A DNA stretch of 64,000 nt from Acidimicrobiales bacterium (GCA_030747595.1 JASLKK010000006.1:100499-164498); one strand, 5' to 3'; positions 6,750-15,860 are shown, numbered from the stretch's first letter. Numbers and translations are program-made. The notes: generated from the letters alone by a model not told the origin.

Positions 6750-8116
6750 ACCTCCGGCTGATCTGCGGGCTGGCGTCGGGTCCGCCAATCGAGGAAGGCC
6801 TCGGCGGCCACGGCGGCCAAGATCACGATTGAGGTCTCCGCGGCCGTCCGGTACCGCGTGTTGCCAAAGGCGCTGGCCGCAGTGAGCGTCGCTATGGGAA
6901 TCCACGCGGCCAGCACCAGGAGCGGCCCCCGTCGACGTCGGACGATGATAACGCCGGCCACCGCGGCGGGAACTAGGAGGGCGAACTGCACCAGGCCGAG
7001 GGCCGAGACGGCGAACGACCGACGGTCCGCCAGCACGTCACGCCGTATCTGCCCGATGGGGTCATAGACACCCCACATTCGACCAACCCGTGCCGGTACA
7101 ACTACTGAGAGCAGGCGCCCCCGGTTGGCAGAGATGTAGGAGGTGGCCCGTTCGCGCACTACCTCGTCGCGCTCGACCTCACCAAGTAGGCGGCCGTCCG
7201 TTCCGTAGGGGATAGGTAGACCGCAATCCAGATTCCAGTAACCGAGGTCCGATCCGAAGTAGGTGGCGTCGCAGTTGGATTGGACCAGGACGGTCCCCAT
7301 CCCGTTGGAGAACAGGACCGGCGTCTCGAAAGCCATCGTGTTGCGGACGAACCACGGGAGGCACAGGAGAATCGCGGTGAGGCCGCAGATGCCGTACCGG
7401 ATGAGGCGTTCCCGCCAGGGAAGGGCGGCCCGGCCTAGGACCACGGCCGTCACCAGAGGCAGGAAGAGCACCAACTCGGCTCGGGTGAGCGCGGCGAGAC
7501 CACCAATCAGACCCAGGAGTGCTGCGGCTCGACGTGTCGGCGAGCGCCAGAAGCGGACGCCGACCAGCATGGTGGCCGCCGCGAACGCGATTGCCGGTGT
7601 CTCGGCCATTAGTAGTCCGTCGTTGACCCACACGAAGGCGTAGGTGGCAGTTATCGCGGCGGCGATTAACCCAAGTCTTTCGGAGCGGACCTCCCGGCCG
7701 AGCAGGCCCATAAGAATGATGGCCGGCGCCCCCAGAAGAGCCGACACCACCTGCTGCTCGATGATCGACGTTGCTCCAAGAAAGGAAAAGACCCCCAACA
7801 GCATGGCCCACACCGGTGGGTGGCCGGCCGTTCGTTCTAGGTGGCCGATCGGGGTTTCCACCACAGAGGTTGCGCCATTGGAGATCGGCACCACATCCAT
7901 GCCGCCGAAGAGGTGGCGGAAGGGTTCTGGAAAGCCCAGGCCGTCGGCCCATAGGTTGGCGGCAAGGTGGTAGCTGGAGGCATCGCCGCTGAGCGGGTTG
8001 TCCGCGGCGATGAGGATCAGGTGGGCCAGTCGGATGGCGAGTCCGGCCATCACGATCAGGGCCAGACGCCCCCGAAAACTAGGAGGCCACGTGACCTGGA
8101 ACGACATTGCCTTCAC
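6608..8116 (-). CDS. Multi-membrane glycosyltransferase, GT39/ArnT-like
   Basis: 502 residues, about ten to eleven predicted membrane helices, and a hydrophilic C-terminal tail. An early extracytoplasmic loop has LSGDASSYHLAANLWADG, the acidic loop typical of GT-C enzymes that take sugars from polyprenyl-phosphate donors. Starts at GTG 8116, overlapping the upstream stop (GTGA). A paralogue is at 9042-10439, with shared stretches such as AGHPP and QSNCDATYFG versus QTNCDATYYG. The tail from about residue 455 lies entirely in the 142-bp overlap with the convergent SGNH gene; an earlier functional end cannot be excluded. Probably transfers a sugar outside the membrane; donor and acceptor unknown. 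Confidence 0.75.
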   Translation of the reverse strand: MKAMSFQVTWPPSFRGRLALIVMAGLAIRLAHLILIAADNPLSGDASSYHLAANLWADGLGFPEPFRHLFGGMDVVPISNGATSVVETPIGHLERTAGHPPVWAMLLGVFSFLGATSIIEQQVVSALLGAPAIILMGLLGREVRSERLGLIAAAITATYAFVWVNDGLLMAETPAIAFAAATMLVGVRFWRSPTRRAAALLGLIGGLAALTRAELVLFLPLVTAVVLGRAALPWRERLIRYGICGLTAILLCLPWFVRNTMAFETPVLFSNGMGTVLVQSNCDATYFGSDLGYWNLDCGLPIPYGTDGRLLGEVERDEVVRERATSYISANRGRLLSVVVPARVGRMWGVYDPIGQIRRDVLADRRSFAVSALGLVQFALLVPAAVAGVIIVRRRRGPLLVLAAWIPIATLTAASAFGNTRYRTAAETSIVILAAVAAEAFLDWRTRRQPADQPEVQPEDVTMAAQAPGGSSYRASVVHSPAHHSPEGSGTSNRSTSRSATA

Positions 8117-9045
8117 CGGTCCCGCAATCGTCCGTCGGCCCAGCGGGCGGCTTTGCCGGCGGTCGACGGCGTCGAGGGGTCAATCACCGGGAGGTCGGTG
8201 GTCTCCGAGGAGAGCTTGGCAGCGATCTCGCCGAGCGGTCCAGCGAGCGGATCGCCGAGGAGGCGCCGCATCTGGTATTCCATCCTGGACCGACGCAGCC
8301 AGGCGACCCGGCTAGCCAGCATCCCGATGTGCTGGTGTGGATGGAAGGCCTCATCCGGATCGAACTCCCACGGGTGGCAGTACGCCCAGAGTGCCTCGTC
8401 GGAACCGGCGCGTCGCAGGCCGAGGCGACGGAAGAAGGACGGCAGGAGTCGGAGGTAGGTGCCGCCCAGGTAAGGGAGGTCAATGCCTGGCATGCGGACT
8501 AGCGGGCATGGGAACTCGATGGGCCCGTTCAGCCATCGGAAAGTTCGCCGGGGCAGGCCTGGCCAGCCAAAGAGGGGGCTAGGTCCGGGGAGCACGCTGG
8601 ATGAGTAGGTGAAGCCGGCTTCCGCAATGAGGGGGACGGCCCATGCCGCAGCGGGTACCAGCGACATCATCGGCGCCCGGTAGCCGGACACCTCCTGACC
8701 CGACAGGTCCTGGAGAAGAGCGCGGCCACGTCGACACTCCTCGGAGAACGTCTGGGGTGTCTGGGTGGTAATCGGTACGTGTGACCATGAGTGAAGGCCG
8801 ATCTCGTGACCCTCATCGGCTGCCCGACGGACCAGTTCGGGGCGTCGTTCGGCTAGCTCGCCGACCACGTACACCGACGCCCGGACCTCGTACTCGTCGA
8901 AGAGGTCAAGGACCTGGTTGGTCATATGGACCACTCGTTCAGGAAGCGAGTGGTCGGGCCGGAGATCCTCGACGTCGAGAGTGACGGTCACCTCAGGAAA
9001 CGTGCGAGTCGACGAGGAAGCACCATGGCCCGGTGTGCCGGTCAT
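8113..9045 (-). CDS. Polysaccharide deacetylase (NodB-homology domain)
   Basis: 310 residues without a signal peptide. NodB motifs in order: TLDVEDLRP (motif 1, D-x-E-D type), HEIGLHSWSH (motif 2, the two metal-binding His), SGYRAP (motif 3), and a late CHPWEFDP carrying the final His. This resembles the DUF3473-containing deacetylases of exopolysaccharide loci. Expected reaction: removal of N-acetyl groups from a (lipid-linked) amino-sugar unit. It sits between two paralogous GT39-like genes, overlapping both by 4 bases (ATGA and GTGA), so it almost certainly works on the same glycan. Confidence 0.85.
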   Translation of the reverse strand: MTGTPGHGASSSTRTFPEVTVTLDVEDLRPDHSLPERVVHMTNQVLDLFDEYEVRASVYVVGELAERRPELVRRAADEGHEIGLHSWSHVPITTQTPQTFSEECRRGRALLQDLSGQEVSGYRAPMMSLVPAAAWAVPLIAEAGFTYSSSVLPGPSPLFGWPGLPRRTFRWLNGPIEFPCPLVRMPGIDLPYLGGTYLRLLPSFFRRLGLRRAGSDEALWAYCHPWEFDPDEAFHPHQHIGMLASRVAWLRRSRMEYQMRRLLGDPLAGPLGEIAAKLSSETTDLPVIDPSTPSTAGKAARWADGRLRDR

Positions 9046-10439
9046 GTCTGGAGTGTTGCAGGGTCAGGGCACGGAGGAGTGTCCGAGTTGGAGTGCTTCG
9101 CCGCGGCGATGGCCACCGACGCCAGGATGACCAAGGCCACCTCGGCGGGTACCCGGTAGCGGGTGGCGCCCATAGTGAGTGCAGCTACGAGCGTGCCTAC
9201 GACAGGCAGGGTGACAAGGAGGATCAGCGGACCGCGTCGGCGCCGTACTTCCCGACCGCCTGCCAGAGCCAGGACGACAATCAGGGCGAACTCCAAGAGA
9301 CCCAGCACGGAGAGTCGGAAGGATCGACCCTCAACGAGCATGTCTGCCCGGAGTTGGTCGATCGGGGCGTAGACACCCCAGTAGCGGCCTACCCGCTTGG
9401 GGACCACGTGGGTGACGAACCGGGCCCGGTGGTCGCCCAGGTAGTCGAGACCCCGCTGTCGGTATTCGATGTCTCGTACCGACTCGTCGGTCGCCCGTCC
9501 GTCGGCGCCCAGTGGTTGGGGAAGCGCGCAATCGAAATCCCAGGCACCCTGTTTGTCTCCGTAGTAGGTGGCATCGCAGTTGGTCTGGGCCACCAGGATC
9601 CCGGTGCCGTTGCTCAGCCATACCGGTTCCTCAAATACGGCTAGGTTTCTAGCTACCCATGGCGCCATGACCGTCGCGGCGACCAGCCCGACCCCCAAGT
9701 AGCGCCGCAGGCGAACGGCGTTTGACGCGACGGAGCCCGACCCATCGCGCCAGAGGAGGATCGGGAGGGCCAGGACCGGGAGTGCCAGCACCAGTTCGGC
9801 CCGGGTGAGAGCTGCCAACCCGCCGGCCAGACCGAGCAGGAGGACGTTGCGGGTCGCCGGAGATCGAGCGGTTCGGACCGCTACCCCCAGGAGGACGGCG
9901 GTTACCGGAACGACTAGCGACTCCGACATGACGAGGCCGTCGTTGAGCCAGAAGCCTGCGTACACAGCGGTCACTCCGGCGGCGATCGTCCCCACGTGGC
10001 GTAGGCCCAGCGATCGACCGTACTGGTGGCCGGCCCATGCGACGGCGGCTACTCCGACCGTGCCAGTCAGGACGCCGACCAGTTGGTGGGCGGTGACCGA
10101 GGTGAAACCGAGGAACGAAAAGGCGCCAAGTATCAGCACCCAGAGCGGTGGGTGACCGGCGGTGGGTTCGATATGGCCGACAGGAATAACGGTGTTGGCG
10201 GTGGTCTCCAAGGACGTGGGATCGGCGACGAACAATGCCTCTTGGGCGCCACCGTGGAGGTAGCGGTACGGCTCAGTGAAGCCGAGACCGTCGGCGAGCA
10301 GGTTCGCCGCCTCGTGGTAGTAGGTGCCGTCGCCGCTGAGGGGATCACCTCGCTCGACGAACAGGACGTAGGCCAGACGGATCATCAGGCCGAGACCGGT
10401 TAGTACGATGATCCACCGGATTCTGTTACGGCAGTTCAC
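9042..10439 (-). CDS. Multi-membrane glycosyltransferase, GT39/ArnT-like (paralogue)
   Basis: 465 residues, about ten membrane helices. It shares with the 6608-8116 protein the loop LSGDGTYYHEAANLLADG, the AGHPPLWVLILGAFSFLGF region and a QTNCDATYYGDKQGAWDFDC segment, so the two are tandem duplicates separated by the deacetylase gene. GTG start at 10439 overlaps the stop of the flavoprotein gene. A polyprenyl-phosphate-sugar-dependent GT-C enzyme is the best call. Retention of both copies suggests different acceptor or linkage specificity. Confidence 0.75.
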   Translation of the reverse strand: MNCRNRIRWIIVLTGLGLMIRLAYVLFVERGDPLSGDGTYYHEAANLLADGLGFTEPYRYLHGGAQEALFVADPTSLETTANTVIPVGHIEPTAGHPPLWVLILGAFSFLGFTSVTAHQLVGVLTGTVGVAAVAWAGHQYGRSLGLRHVGTIAAGVTAVYAGFWLNDGLVMSESLVVPVTAVLLGVAVRTARSPATRNVLLLGLAGGLAALTRAELVLALPVLALPILLWRDGSGSVASNAVRLRRYLGVGLVAATVMAPWVARNLAVFEEPVWLSNGTGILVAQTNCDATYYGDKQGAWDFDCALPQPLGADGRATDESVRDIEYRQRGLDYLGDHRARFVTHVVPKRVGRYWGVYAPIDQLRADMLVEGRSFRLSVLGLLEFALIVVLALAGGREVRRRRGPLILLVTLPVVGTLVAALTMGATRYRVPAEVALVILASVAIAAAKHSNSDTPPCPDPATLQT

Positions 10440-11914
10440 CGGATCTCCTCGTGGTAGTCCTCCTCCACGTTTACCTGCCAGACGTCGTGCCAGTTTTCGT
10501 GATCGGCGGCCAGCACGTTCTCGACGGTGAGCATGGCGGTGAACATCGAGTGGTCCTGATTGTTGTACCTGTGCATGCCGTTGCGACCCACCGGGTACAC
10601 ATTGGCGGCGTGTTTAGCCAGCCAGTCTCGGATCCGGTCGACATTGTCCTGGTAGTGGGCGTCGTACATCGGATATGCCTTGGGCATCCGAACCACGTAG
10701 CCGGCTTCCACTCGTGAAGGTTCTAGTAGCCCGAGGCTTGCCATCTCGGCCTTGCCCAACTCGACCAAGTTGGCATCGTCGGCCGTCCAGAGGTGGTCGC
10801 CCTCGGTCACGAAGTACTCGAGTCCCAGGCAAGTACGGCCGTCCTTGACGAGGTGCGGTGACCACTGCCCGAAGTTCTGGATACGACCGACCTCCACGTC
10901 CGGGGCGTGTACGTAGATCCAGTTGTCGGGAAATCCGTCCTCCCGGGGGACCACGAGGGCCACGGTGAGGAAATCCCGGAATCCCAGCCCGGCGGCGGCC
11001 GCCCTCACGTCGTCGGGCACCGGTGGGTCCATGGCCCGGACGAGGTGAGGGAGCGGCATCGACGAGATCACGTCGGTGGCCTCCAGGACGACCGGGCCGT
11101 GGGGGCCCTGTGCCTCGACTTCGAAGGCCCGTCCGTCGGCATGACCAATCCGACGAACCGGATGGGAGAGGTGTACGTCAGATCCCTGTTCCTCGACTAG
11201 TTCGGCGCAACGCTCCCACATCATTCCGGGTCCGTAACGGGGGTATTCGAACTCCTCGATGAGGCTGGTCACGTCAGTCTGTTTGCGTCGGGGCATCAGT
11301 GAGTTCACGACGGCCCTCAGGAGCGACAGATTCTTGATCCGTTGGGCCGCCCAGTCGGCCTGAAGTTCGGTCCCCGGTAGTCCCCACACCTTCTCGGTGT
11401 AGGTCTTGAAGAAGGTCCGGTACAGCCGCCACCCGAACCGGCTGGCCACCCATCCTTCGAAGTTGGTCTGATCCTTCGGGGGCCTTATCCGGACCCACAG
11501 ATAGGACAGCAGACAGCGAACCGCCTCGATGAGCCCCAGGTTGCGGAGGGCATTCATGGCTCGGAGCGGGTAGTCATAGAACTGGCCCTGGTAAAAGATT
11601 CGACTCATGCGGGGCCTGAGTAGGAAGTCGTGTGGCTCGAGGATCTCATGCCATAGGTCGGAGACGACCCGGACCTTGGTGAAGAAGCGGTGGCCGCCGA
11701 TATCGAAGCGCCAGCCGTCACGCACAGCGGTCCGACTGATGCCGCCCACCACGTCGTCGGCCTCCAGCACAGTGGCTTGGACTCCGGCCTTGCCGAACTG
11801 GTAGGCGGCGGTTAGGCCGGCTGGCCCGCCACCGATGATGACCGGTCGCAGGTCGGAGTCGATCGACGACGAGCCGTCGGTAGTCACGGGGGAGGGGTCC
11901 GGGGTGGCGGTCAT
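10436..11914 (-). CDS. FAD-dependent oxidoreductase, UDP-galactopyranose-mutase/amine-oxidase-like
   Basis: 492 residues. The N-terminal dinucleotide-binding motif is VIIGGGPAGLTAAYQFGKAG with EADDVVGG following, then DIGGHRFF, a hallmark of the UDP-galactopyranose-mutase-like/protoporphyrinogen-oxidase-like flavoproteins found in O-antigen loci. The C-terminal part contains YPVGRNGMHRYNNQDHSM, closing the FAD site. It may isomerise or oxidise a nucleotide sugar for the glycan made here. I chose ATG 11914 because CACTAT lies exactly 6 nt upstream; an in-frame ATG at 11953 is the alternative. It is the first gene of a four-gene overlapping minus-strand operon ending at 6608. Confidence 0.75.
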   Translation of the reverse strand: MTATPDPSPVTTDGSSSIDSDLRPVIIGGGPAGLTAAYQFGKAGVQATVLEADDVVGGISRTAVRDGWRFDIGGHRFFTKVRVVSDLWHEILEPHDFLLRPRMSRIFYQGQFYDYPLRAMNALRNLGLIEAVRCLLSYLWVRIRPPKDQTNFEGWVASRFGWRLYRTFFKTYTEKVWGLPGTELQADWAAQRIKNLSLLRAVVNSLMPRRKQTDVTSLIEEFEYPRYGPGMMWERCAELVEEQGSDVHLSHPVRRIGHADGRAFEVEAQGPHGPVVLEATDVISSMPLPHLVRAMDPPVPDDVRAAAAGLGFRDFLTVALVVPREDGFPDNWIYVHAPDVEVGRIQNFGQWSPHLVKDGRTCLGLEYFVTEGDHLWTADDANLVELGKAEMASLGLLEPSRVEAGYVVRMPKAYPMYDAHYQDNVDRIRDWLAKHAANVYPVGRNGMHRYNNQDHSMFTAMLTVENVLAADHENWHDVWQVNVEEDYHEEIR

Positions 11915-11920
11915 CAGCGG

Positions 11921-11926
11921 ATAGTG
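11921..11926 (-). promoter_or_regulatory. -10-like hexamer CACTAT for the flavoprotein-GT operon
   Basis: Minus-strand CACTAT, 6 nt, then ATG at 11914. Weaker CANNNT variant of the leaderless pattern. The divergent GT gene has its own -10 about 75 bp away. Confidence 0.35.
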
Positions 11927-12000
11927 GGCCTTGTCGAGGTCCAGAGCGGACATCGACCGGGACCGGAGCGAGCGTACCGGGCGGCCCAGAGGCCCGACGG

Positions 12001-12006
12001 TACGCT
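12001..12006 (+). promoter_or_regulatory. -10 hexamer TACGCT upstream of the 12014 glycosyltransferase
   Basis: TACGCT then 7 nt, then GTG at 12014. Supports a leaderless start here rather than the longer open frame back to 11924. Confidence 0.4.
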
Positions 12007-12013
12007 CGGCCAC

Positions 12014-13567
12014 GTGGGCACTGGGAATCGTGATCGCTCGGCGGTGACGCCCAGCCTGTTGATCGTGGCGGTCATCGCGGTGGCTATCGGAGTTGTCCTG
12101 CGATTTGTGGCCCTCTCGCCCATGTGGCTGGACGAGGCGATCTCCGCCTCGCTGGCCGGTGTGGTGACGGAGGACGTGACTGGCGGCTGGTCGGCTCTGG
12201 TCGACGCGTTGCGCCACGATGGTCACCCGCCCCTGTACTACGTGCTCTTGGCCCTGTGGTCGGTCCCGTTCGGAGAATCCGACGGCGCGCTCCGGGCGTT
12301 CTCGGGGATGCTTGGGGTTGTTTCACTTCCTTTGGCCTGGTTGGTGGCCCGCCGGCACCTTGATCGGCGGGGTTGCGTGCTGGTGGTGTCGGTACTGGCG
12401 TCCAGCCCGTTCGCCGTGCGGTACGCCACCGAGGCTCGGATGTATGCCCTGCTGCTTGCCCTTCTACTGGCACTCCATCTCGCTGTGGTCCGGGTCTGGG
12501 AGCGCCCGTCGGTTTACCGTTCTGCCGTGCTGGCCGGCGTGGTGGCCGCCCTCCTGTTGACCCACTACTGGTCATTGTTCGCCATTGCCGTGCTAGGCAC
12601 GGCAGGACTGGTGGCCGGGACGCTTAACGGCCGTCGTGCGATTCGTCAGGCTGGCCATCTGGTTGGCGCCGTGGTCGCTGGATGTCTGGCCTTCCTTCCG
12701 TGGTTGCCCGTCTTCTTGGACCAGCTGGCCCATACCGGGACCCCGTGGTCGCCGGCGCCCCGTCCAACCGTGGTGGCCGCCCTCACTCTGGAGGCCTACG
12801 GCGGCGGCCGAGGCTCCGAGGCGCTGCTGGTCGTCGTGGTGCTTGCCGTTCTGGTGGCCGTTGGCCTGGGGTGTCGTGCCGGCTCGGATCGGCCGGTCCT
12901 CGGATGGACAGAGCTGGTCTGGTTGCAGGTGGCAGTGGTGCTGGGCGTGACCACGATGGCGCTGGGGGCCGCGGTGAGCCTGATCACCGACACCGCCTTT
13001 CAGGGCCGCTATGGGGTCTTCGCTCTGGTGCCGATGGTGCTGGCGTGCGCAGTAGGCCTGTATCGGTTGACGCCCCGGGCCTCCGTGGCGGCCCTTGCTG
13101 TCCTTGTCCTGTTGTCGGGCGCATCGGTGGCCCGTGAATTGTCGCGCGACCGGACCCAGATCGGGGAGATCGCCGACGTGGTGCGGGCCCAGGGTTCGGA
13201 TGGCGACCTGGTCGTCTTTTGCCCCGACCAACTGGCGCCGGCTGGTCATCGTCTGCTCGCTGACCGGTTCACGACGTTGTCCCATCCGGCGTTGGATGAT
13301 GGTCGGCGAGTCGACTGGGTGGACTACGCCAAACGCAACAGTGCTGTGGACGTAGAGGCGGTAGCTGACGCTGTGGTGGCACGGGCCGCCGGTCTCGACA
13401 ACGTCTGGTTGGCCTGGATGGACGGCTACGAGACCTTCGACGGGCAGTGTCCGCGACTCCGTGCCGCCCTGGCTGACCGGCTTGGCATGCCGAGTAAGGC
13501 GGTCTACGCCGACGCTGACGAGTTTGACGACTCGGCCAACCTCTCGAGGTTCCCGGGGGGATCGTGA
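12014..13567 (+). CDS. Multi-membrane glycosyltransferase, GT39/PMT-like
   Basis: About 517 residues with roughly ten membrane helices. An early loop has SPMWLDEAISASL, the acidic GT-C signature, then HDGHPPLYYVLLALW, typical of dolichyl-phosphate-mannose-protein-mannosyltransferase-like bacterial proteins, and YATEARMYALLLALLL. The last roughly 140 residues form a soluble domain with DLVVFCPDQLAPAGHRLL. GTG 12014 is preferred over 12044 because of the TACGCT hexamer. The downstream PIG-V-like gene overlaps its stop (GTGA). It probably moves a sugar from a polyprenyl-phosphate carrier to a surface acceptor. Confidence 0.75.
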   Translation: MGTGNRDRSAVTPSLLIVAVIAVAIGVVLRFVALSPMWLDEAISASLAGVVTEDVTGGWSALVDALRHDGHPPLYYVLLALWSVPFGESDGALRAFSGMLGVVSLPLAWLVARRHLDRRGCVLVVSVLASSPFAVRYATEARMYALLLALLLALHLAVVRVWERPSVYRSAVLAGVVAALLLTHYWSLFAIAVLGTAGLVAGTLNGRRAIRQAGHLVGAVVAGCLAFLPWLPVFLDQLAHTGTPWSPAPRPTVVAALTLEAYGGGRGSEALLVVVVLAVLVAVGLGCRAGSDRPVLGWTELVWLQVAVVLGVTTMALGAAVSLITDTAFQGRYGVFALVPMVLACAVGLYRLTPRASVAALAVLVLLSGASVARELSRDRTQIGEIADVVRAQGSDGDLVVFCPDQLAPAGHRLLADRFTTLSHPALDDGRRVDWVDYAKRNSAVDVEAVADAVVARAAGLDNVWLAWMDGYETFDGQCPRLRAALADRLGMPSKAVYADADEFDDSANLSRFPGGS

Positions 13568-14676
13568 CCCGCCGGGCGGTCCCCGAGGCGCTCCTGGTCG
13601 TTCTACCAGCCTGGGTGGCTGCCCGGGCACTAGTCGGCGTCGGGTGGCTGGTGGCCCGGCTGCTGGCTGAGGGAGAGGAACCCCACGCACTTGGCCGTGG
13701 CCTACTGGCCTGGGATGGCGACTGGTACCAGTCATTGATGCTCCACGGCTACGACGGGATGCCGTTGGAGGGGGTTCGGTTCTTCCCGGGGTACGTCTTC
13801 CTCAGCCGCCTGGTTGATGTCGTGATTCCGGGTGGGCCGGCGATCGCCCTTCTCGTGGTGGCAAATGCGGGGACGCTGGTGGCCATGGTGCTACTCCATC
13901 GACTGGTGGTGATCGAGTCGTCCGACGTTGGTCTGGCCCGCCGCGCTGTGTGGGCCCTCGCACTGTTCCCGCCGGCCTTCGTCCTGACGTGGGCCTACGC
14001 CGAGGGTCCGTTCCTTGCACTGGTCATCGGCTGCCTACTCCTGCTCCGTAGAGAGCGTTGGTGGGAGGCCGCAATCCTCGCCGCGGCGGCCTCCCTAGTC
14101 CGGCCTACGGGGGCGCTTCTGATCGTGCCGGCGCTCTGCGCGGTGGTACGCCCATCGACACCGGCCCGCTCGTCAGGCCGCCTGATGGGCCACTCGATGG
14201 TGAGTCGTCTGGCTGCCGTAGTGGCCGGCCCGGTCGCAGCCGGGGGCTACGTGTTGTGGGCGTCGATTCATTTTGACGAGGCGTTTATTCCGCTGACCGT
14301 CCAGCGCCGCTTACGGGGTGATCCGGTGGATCCCGTTCGTCGACTCTGGCAGGGCCTCGGAGAACTGTTCGGGCCCGATGCGCTTGGTGACGGCTTCCAC
14401 ATTGTTGCGGTGGCCGTACTGCTGGTGGTCCTGGTGGTGCTATTACGTGCGTGGCCATTGCGGTACGGGGCCTTCGCAGCGGCGTGTCTGCTGGTCGCGT
14501 TGGCCGCTGACAACCTGAATAGTCTCGAGCGGTACAGCCTCAACGGGGTCCCCATAGTTCTTGGAGTGGCCACTATGGCCGGACACCGTCGACTCGGTGC
14601 CTTCGTGCCGGTTGCCTCGGGATTGGCATTGGTGGCCATGTCGGCTGCCGCCTGGTCCGGTAGCTACGTGCCCTGA
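13564..14676 (+). CDS. Membrane mannosyltransferase, PIG-V-like
   Basis: 370 residues, about nine hydrophobic helices. The segment LLAWDGDWYQSLMLHGYDG resembles the W-D-x-x-(W/H)Y-x-x-I-A-x-x-G-Y motif of GPI-mannosyltransferase-2 (PIG-V) relatives in bacteria, and VRFFPGYVFLSRLV matches the following F-F-P-x-Y/L region. Such proteins use polyprenyl-phosphate mannose on the outer face of the membrane. Starts with GTG overlapping the previous stop. Together with the GT2 at 3790-4521 it suggests a lipid-linked mannose pathway. Confidence 0.7.
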   Translation: MTRRAVPEALLVVLPAWVAARALVGVGWLVARLLAEGEEPHALGRGLLAWDGDWYQSLMLHGYDGMPLEGVRFFPGYVFLSRLVDVVIPGGPAIALLVVANAGTLVAMVLLHRLVVIESSDVGLARRAVWALALFPPAFVLTWAYAEGPFLALVIGCLLLLRRERWWEAAILAAAASLVRPTGALLIVPALCAVVRPSTPARSSGRLMGHSMVSRLAAVVAGPVAAGGYVLWASIHFDEAFIPLTVQRRLRGDPVDPVRRLWQGLGELFGPDALGDGFHIVAVAVLLVVLVVLLRAWPLRYGAFAAACLLVALAADNLNSLERYSLNGVPIVLGVATMAGHRRLGAFVPVASGLALVAMSAAAWSGSYVP

Positions 14677-15422
14677 CCGCGGCCCGGAAAACGCGGAAAC
14701 GGCCCCGAGTAGCCTCCCGGCGAACCGGTCAACTTCTCGGAGCCGCTCCGACGTCCCTACTGCCACCTGCCGGGTCGTCCCGTCGAACGATCCGGTCCGG
14801 AGTGTCGCCCCAAGGGGCTTCACCCTGATCCGACACCGGAGGATCCGTCGACCTCCGGCCCCGTATCCAGCTCGACCACCGATCCCCGACGGGATCATGG
14901 TCCACCGTTTCGTTCCCCGCCCGACGGCGTGGAGCGACCCGGTCGACCTGGCACCCCGGTTCCGGGTCCATCATCAGGTGTCATCCAGTGCCCGTCGGCG
15001 CTGGAGTGACCTGCGATGGTCCGGTACCGGCGGGTGCCTCGTCCGGCCAGTCCGACTCGTTGCCCTAAGGCTCCTCGTCGTCCCGCCCGACCTCGACACC
15101 CCTGTGCCGGTGGCCGAACCGCTGGTTCCGTTCCCGAAGGATCGGGCCAGCGTGGTTGCGGTCCTCCCCGAACACGATTCGGGGGCTTCCCCAGGGTCCC
15201 GCTCCTCCGTCCGACACCGGAACCTAAGCTCCTGTGCCTTCTGGTGGATCGGTTCCATCCGGTTCCGGATCCCCGCGCCGTGTTCGGCGTGGACGCATCA
15301 TGAGCCCGGAGAACCGGTCGGTCAACCAGAAACGGTCTTATCCCCCGGAACGTCGACGATTTCCACAGCACATGGGTGGGTGGTCCACAGTTCTGTCCAC
15401 AGAAACAGACGAAATACCCGTG
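14677..15422. other. 746-bp stretch without a supported gene
   Basis: It lies between the convergent ends of the PIG-V-like gene and a CopD-like gene. Open frames cross it on both strands, one on the plus strand continuing antisense through the next gene, but the translations are Arg/Pro/Ser-rich with no recognisable domain and no plausible start context. One plus-strand stretch around 15040-15180 has GC-rich third codon positions and could be a decayed coding remnant. The right end carries DnaA-box-like repeats (15338-15404). No rRNA, tRNA, RNase P RNA or tmRNA signature was seen. Confidence 0.5.
15338..15404. repeat. Cluster of DnaA-box-like TCCACA elements
   Basis: Within 67 bp: TTATCCCCC (15338), ATTTCCACA (15359), TGGTCCACA (15381) and CTGTCCACA (15393). 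The last two differ by one base from TTGTCCACA, the form common in actinobacterial origins; the first two have two mismatches. TTCTGT-CC-ACAGAA (15391-15404) is also a perfect palindrome. No dnaA or dnaN lies in the window, so an origin role is only a possibility. Confidence 0.35.
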
Positions 15423-15860
15423 TCAGGAGCCGAGGGCGGCACCGGCCAGTAGCGCTCCGAGGGCGGCGAGGAAGCCTATGCCTCCGGTGGCACCGCGGAT
15501 TGCGGCCGAGCGGGTGGTGGAGTGCACCGCAGCTGCAGCACCCGATACGGCCACCAGGAGGAGTTTGGCGAACATGGTGGCCAGGTAGCCGTCCGAGCGG
15601 CCCGACAGTCCTACCTCGGCGAGGTTCCAGATCCCGGTCACCACTGCCAGAGCGAAGCATGGCCACGCCACCTTCGCGAAGCGGTCGGCGGCCATCCGTG
15701 GTGCTTCGGCGCCAAGGCCTCGCAGGACTCCGAGGAGTCCCAGCATCAGGATCTGGCCGCCTATCCAACCCGAGACACCCAGCAGATGGAGGAACATCCG
15801 GACGGCGTCGAGGTCCAACGCGGCGAACGATGGGAAGGTGTCGAAGAGGTCGGTGTTCAT
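15423..15860 (-). CDS. CopD-like small integral membrane protein
   Basis: 145 residues and four predicted helices. The first contains MFLHLLGVSGWIGGQILM, the H-x(5-6)-W-x-G-G pattern of CopD/DUF2269-type membrane proteins, followed by RFAKVAWPCFALAVVTGIWN. Related proteins have been linked to copper transport or respiratory assembly, but no metal-binding cluster beyond the single His is seen here, so substrate is open. ATG at 15860 is 6 nt after a minus-strand CAGACT. Appears monocistronic. Confidence 0.6.
   Translation of the reverse strand: MNTDLFDTFPSFAALDLDAVRMFLHLLGVSGWIGGQILMLGLLGVLRGLGAEAPRMAADRFAKVAWPCFALAVVTGIWNLAEVGLSGRSDGYLATMFAKLLLVAVSGAAAAVHSTTRSAAIRGATGGIGFLAALGALLAGAALGS

Noticed and set aside
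15379..15412. TGTCCACAGAAAC as the 3' end of an RNase P RNA
   Set aside because: The conserved GAGGAAAGTCC and other core elements are absent on both strands nearby.
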